Origin: Actinomycetota bacterium | GTDB lineage: Bacteria; Actinomycetota; UBA4738 | Direction of reading: 5' to 3' | NCBI GenBank assembly: GCA_005885025.1 | Contig: VAYC01000157.1 | Coordinates: 1 to 5,157 of the forward strand | DNA: 5,157 nucleotides | Part shown: piece after piece, positions 4,682 to 5,157 of the stretch | Layout: each line of letters opens with the position of its first letter | Numbering within the stretch: position 1 is the stretch's first letter | The notes under the pieces: model-generated | Databases searched by the model: none | Seen by the model: only the letters and a program-made list of their open reading frames with translations | Told to the model about the DNA's origin: nothing | Made by a program: the position numbers and the translations under genes

Positions 4682-5157
4682 GTGTACCGATGGTGGGTGT
4701 TCGTCCATCTGATCGGTGTGTTCGCGTTCCTGGCGACGCACGGTGTCTCGATGGGCGTGCTGTTCCGCCTGCGCGGTGAACGGGATCCCCATCGCATCAG
4801 CGAGCTGCTCCAGCTGTCCTCGTCCTCCATCCAGGCCTTCTACGTCGCCCTGGGGGTTCTCCTCCTCGGCGGGATCACCGCGGGGTTCCTCGGGCACTGG
4901 TGGTCCCAGGCCTGGATCTGGGTGGCCATCGGATTCCTGGTGGTGGTCACCATGGCCATGTACGCGATGGCCAGGCCGTATTACCAGCGGGTGGGCTTCG
5001 TGGCCCGGGCCATGGCCGGCGGGTCCCAGGCCGTGAGCGAAGAGCAGCTCGAGGAGATCCTGCGCGGACCACCACCCCTGGTCGTGGCCGGGATCGGGAT
5101 CGCCGGCCTGGTGGCCATCCTCTATCTGATGATGTTCAAGCCGAGCTTCGGAGCCTC
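4682..5157 (+). CDS. Four-helix integral membrane protein, DUF2269-like (3' end outside window)
   Basis: GTG start at 4682; the frame stays open to the right edge, giving 158 residues. Likely membrane helices are at 6-28 (VFVHLIGVFAFLATHGVSMG), 50-70, 77-97 (AWIWVAIGFLVVVTMAMYAM) and 133-152. A basic loop with RLRGERDPHRI follows helix 1, and a hydrophilic stretch SEEQLEEILRG precedes helix 4. The pattern of H at 9 and 20, then GHWW at 71-74, resembles what I remember of DUF2269-type membrane proteins; this is recall, not a search. His9, His20 and His72 lie in or at the ends of helices and could be cofactor or metal ligands, but that is speculation. The last visible residues (MFKPSFGA) follow helix 4, so little is probably missing. 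The gene lies 113 nt after the small membrane protein and may share its transcript or have its own promoter. Confidence 0.78.
   Translation, partial: MYRWWVFVHLIGVFAFLATHGVSMGVLFRLRGERDPHRISELLQLSSSSIQAFYVALGVLLLGGITAGFLGHWWSQAWIWVAIGFLVVVTMAMYAMARPYYQRVGFVARAMAGGSQAVSEEQLEEILRGPPPLVVAGIGIAGLVAILYLMMFKPSFGA

Overview
The window is very GC-rich, with strong G/C preference at third codon positions and several GTG starts. It carries ordinary chromosomal genes packed closely together. The best lineage clue is the stand-alone Lrp/AsnC ligand-binding protein on the minus strand, whose ending TLTCPVVHL and motif AEDVTGPYDVIVRA are what I remember from Actinomycetota. Two apparently leaderless promoters (TANNNT ending 6 nt before the start codon) also fit. 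I infer an actinobacterium, perhaps from a deep, poorly cultured class. The exact lineage cannot be read from the sequence.

Layout, left to right: the C-terminal part of a DUF885 metallopeptidase-like protein (2-658); a 57-nt gap with an 8-bp inverted repeat against a leaderless-type -10 element; a Cys/Met-metabolism PLP enzyme (716-1942); and D-alanine--D-alanine ligase (1939-3063), whose ATG overlaps the previous stop. Convergent to it is the RAM-domain Lrp/AsnC protein (3327-3094, minus). A 71-nt divergent promoter region follows. It leads to a 52-residue, very basic small protein (3399-3557), a COG1926-type phosphoribosyltransferase (3562-4212), a small membrane protein (4212-4568) overlapping it by one base, a 113-nt gap, and a four-helix membrane protein resembling DUF2269 that runs off the right edge (4682-5157).

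There are two likely transcription units on the plus strand. One joins the PLP transsulfuration-family enzyme to Ddl. The other joins the small basic protein, the phosphoribosyltransferase and the first membrane protein, and may extend to the second. The first pairing is the most interesting item, because PLP enzymes of the MetC family are known in some bacteria to double as alanine racemases and Ddl consumes D-alanine. I see no mobile elements, CRISPR, tRNA or rRNA. No complete new defence or biosynthetic system is evident.
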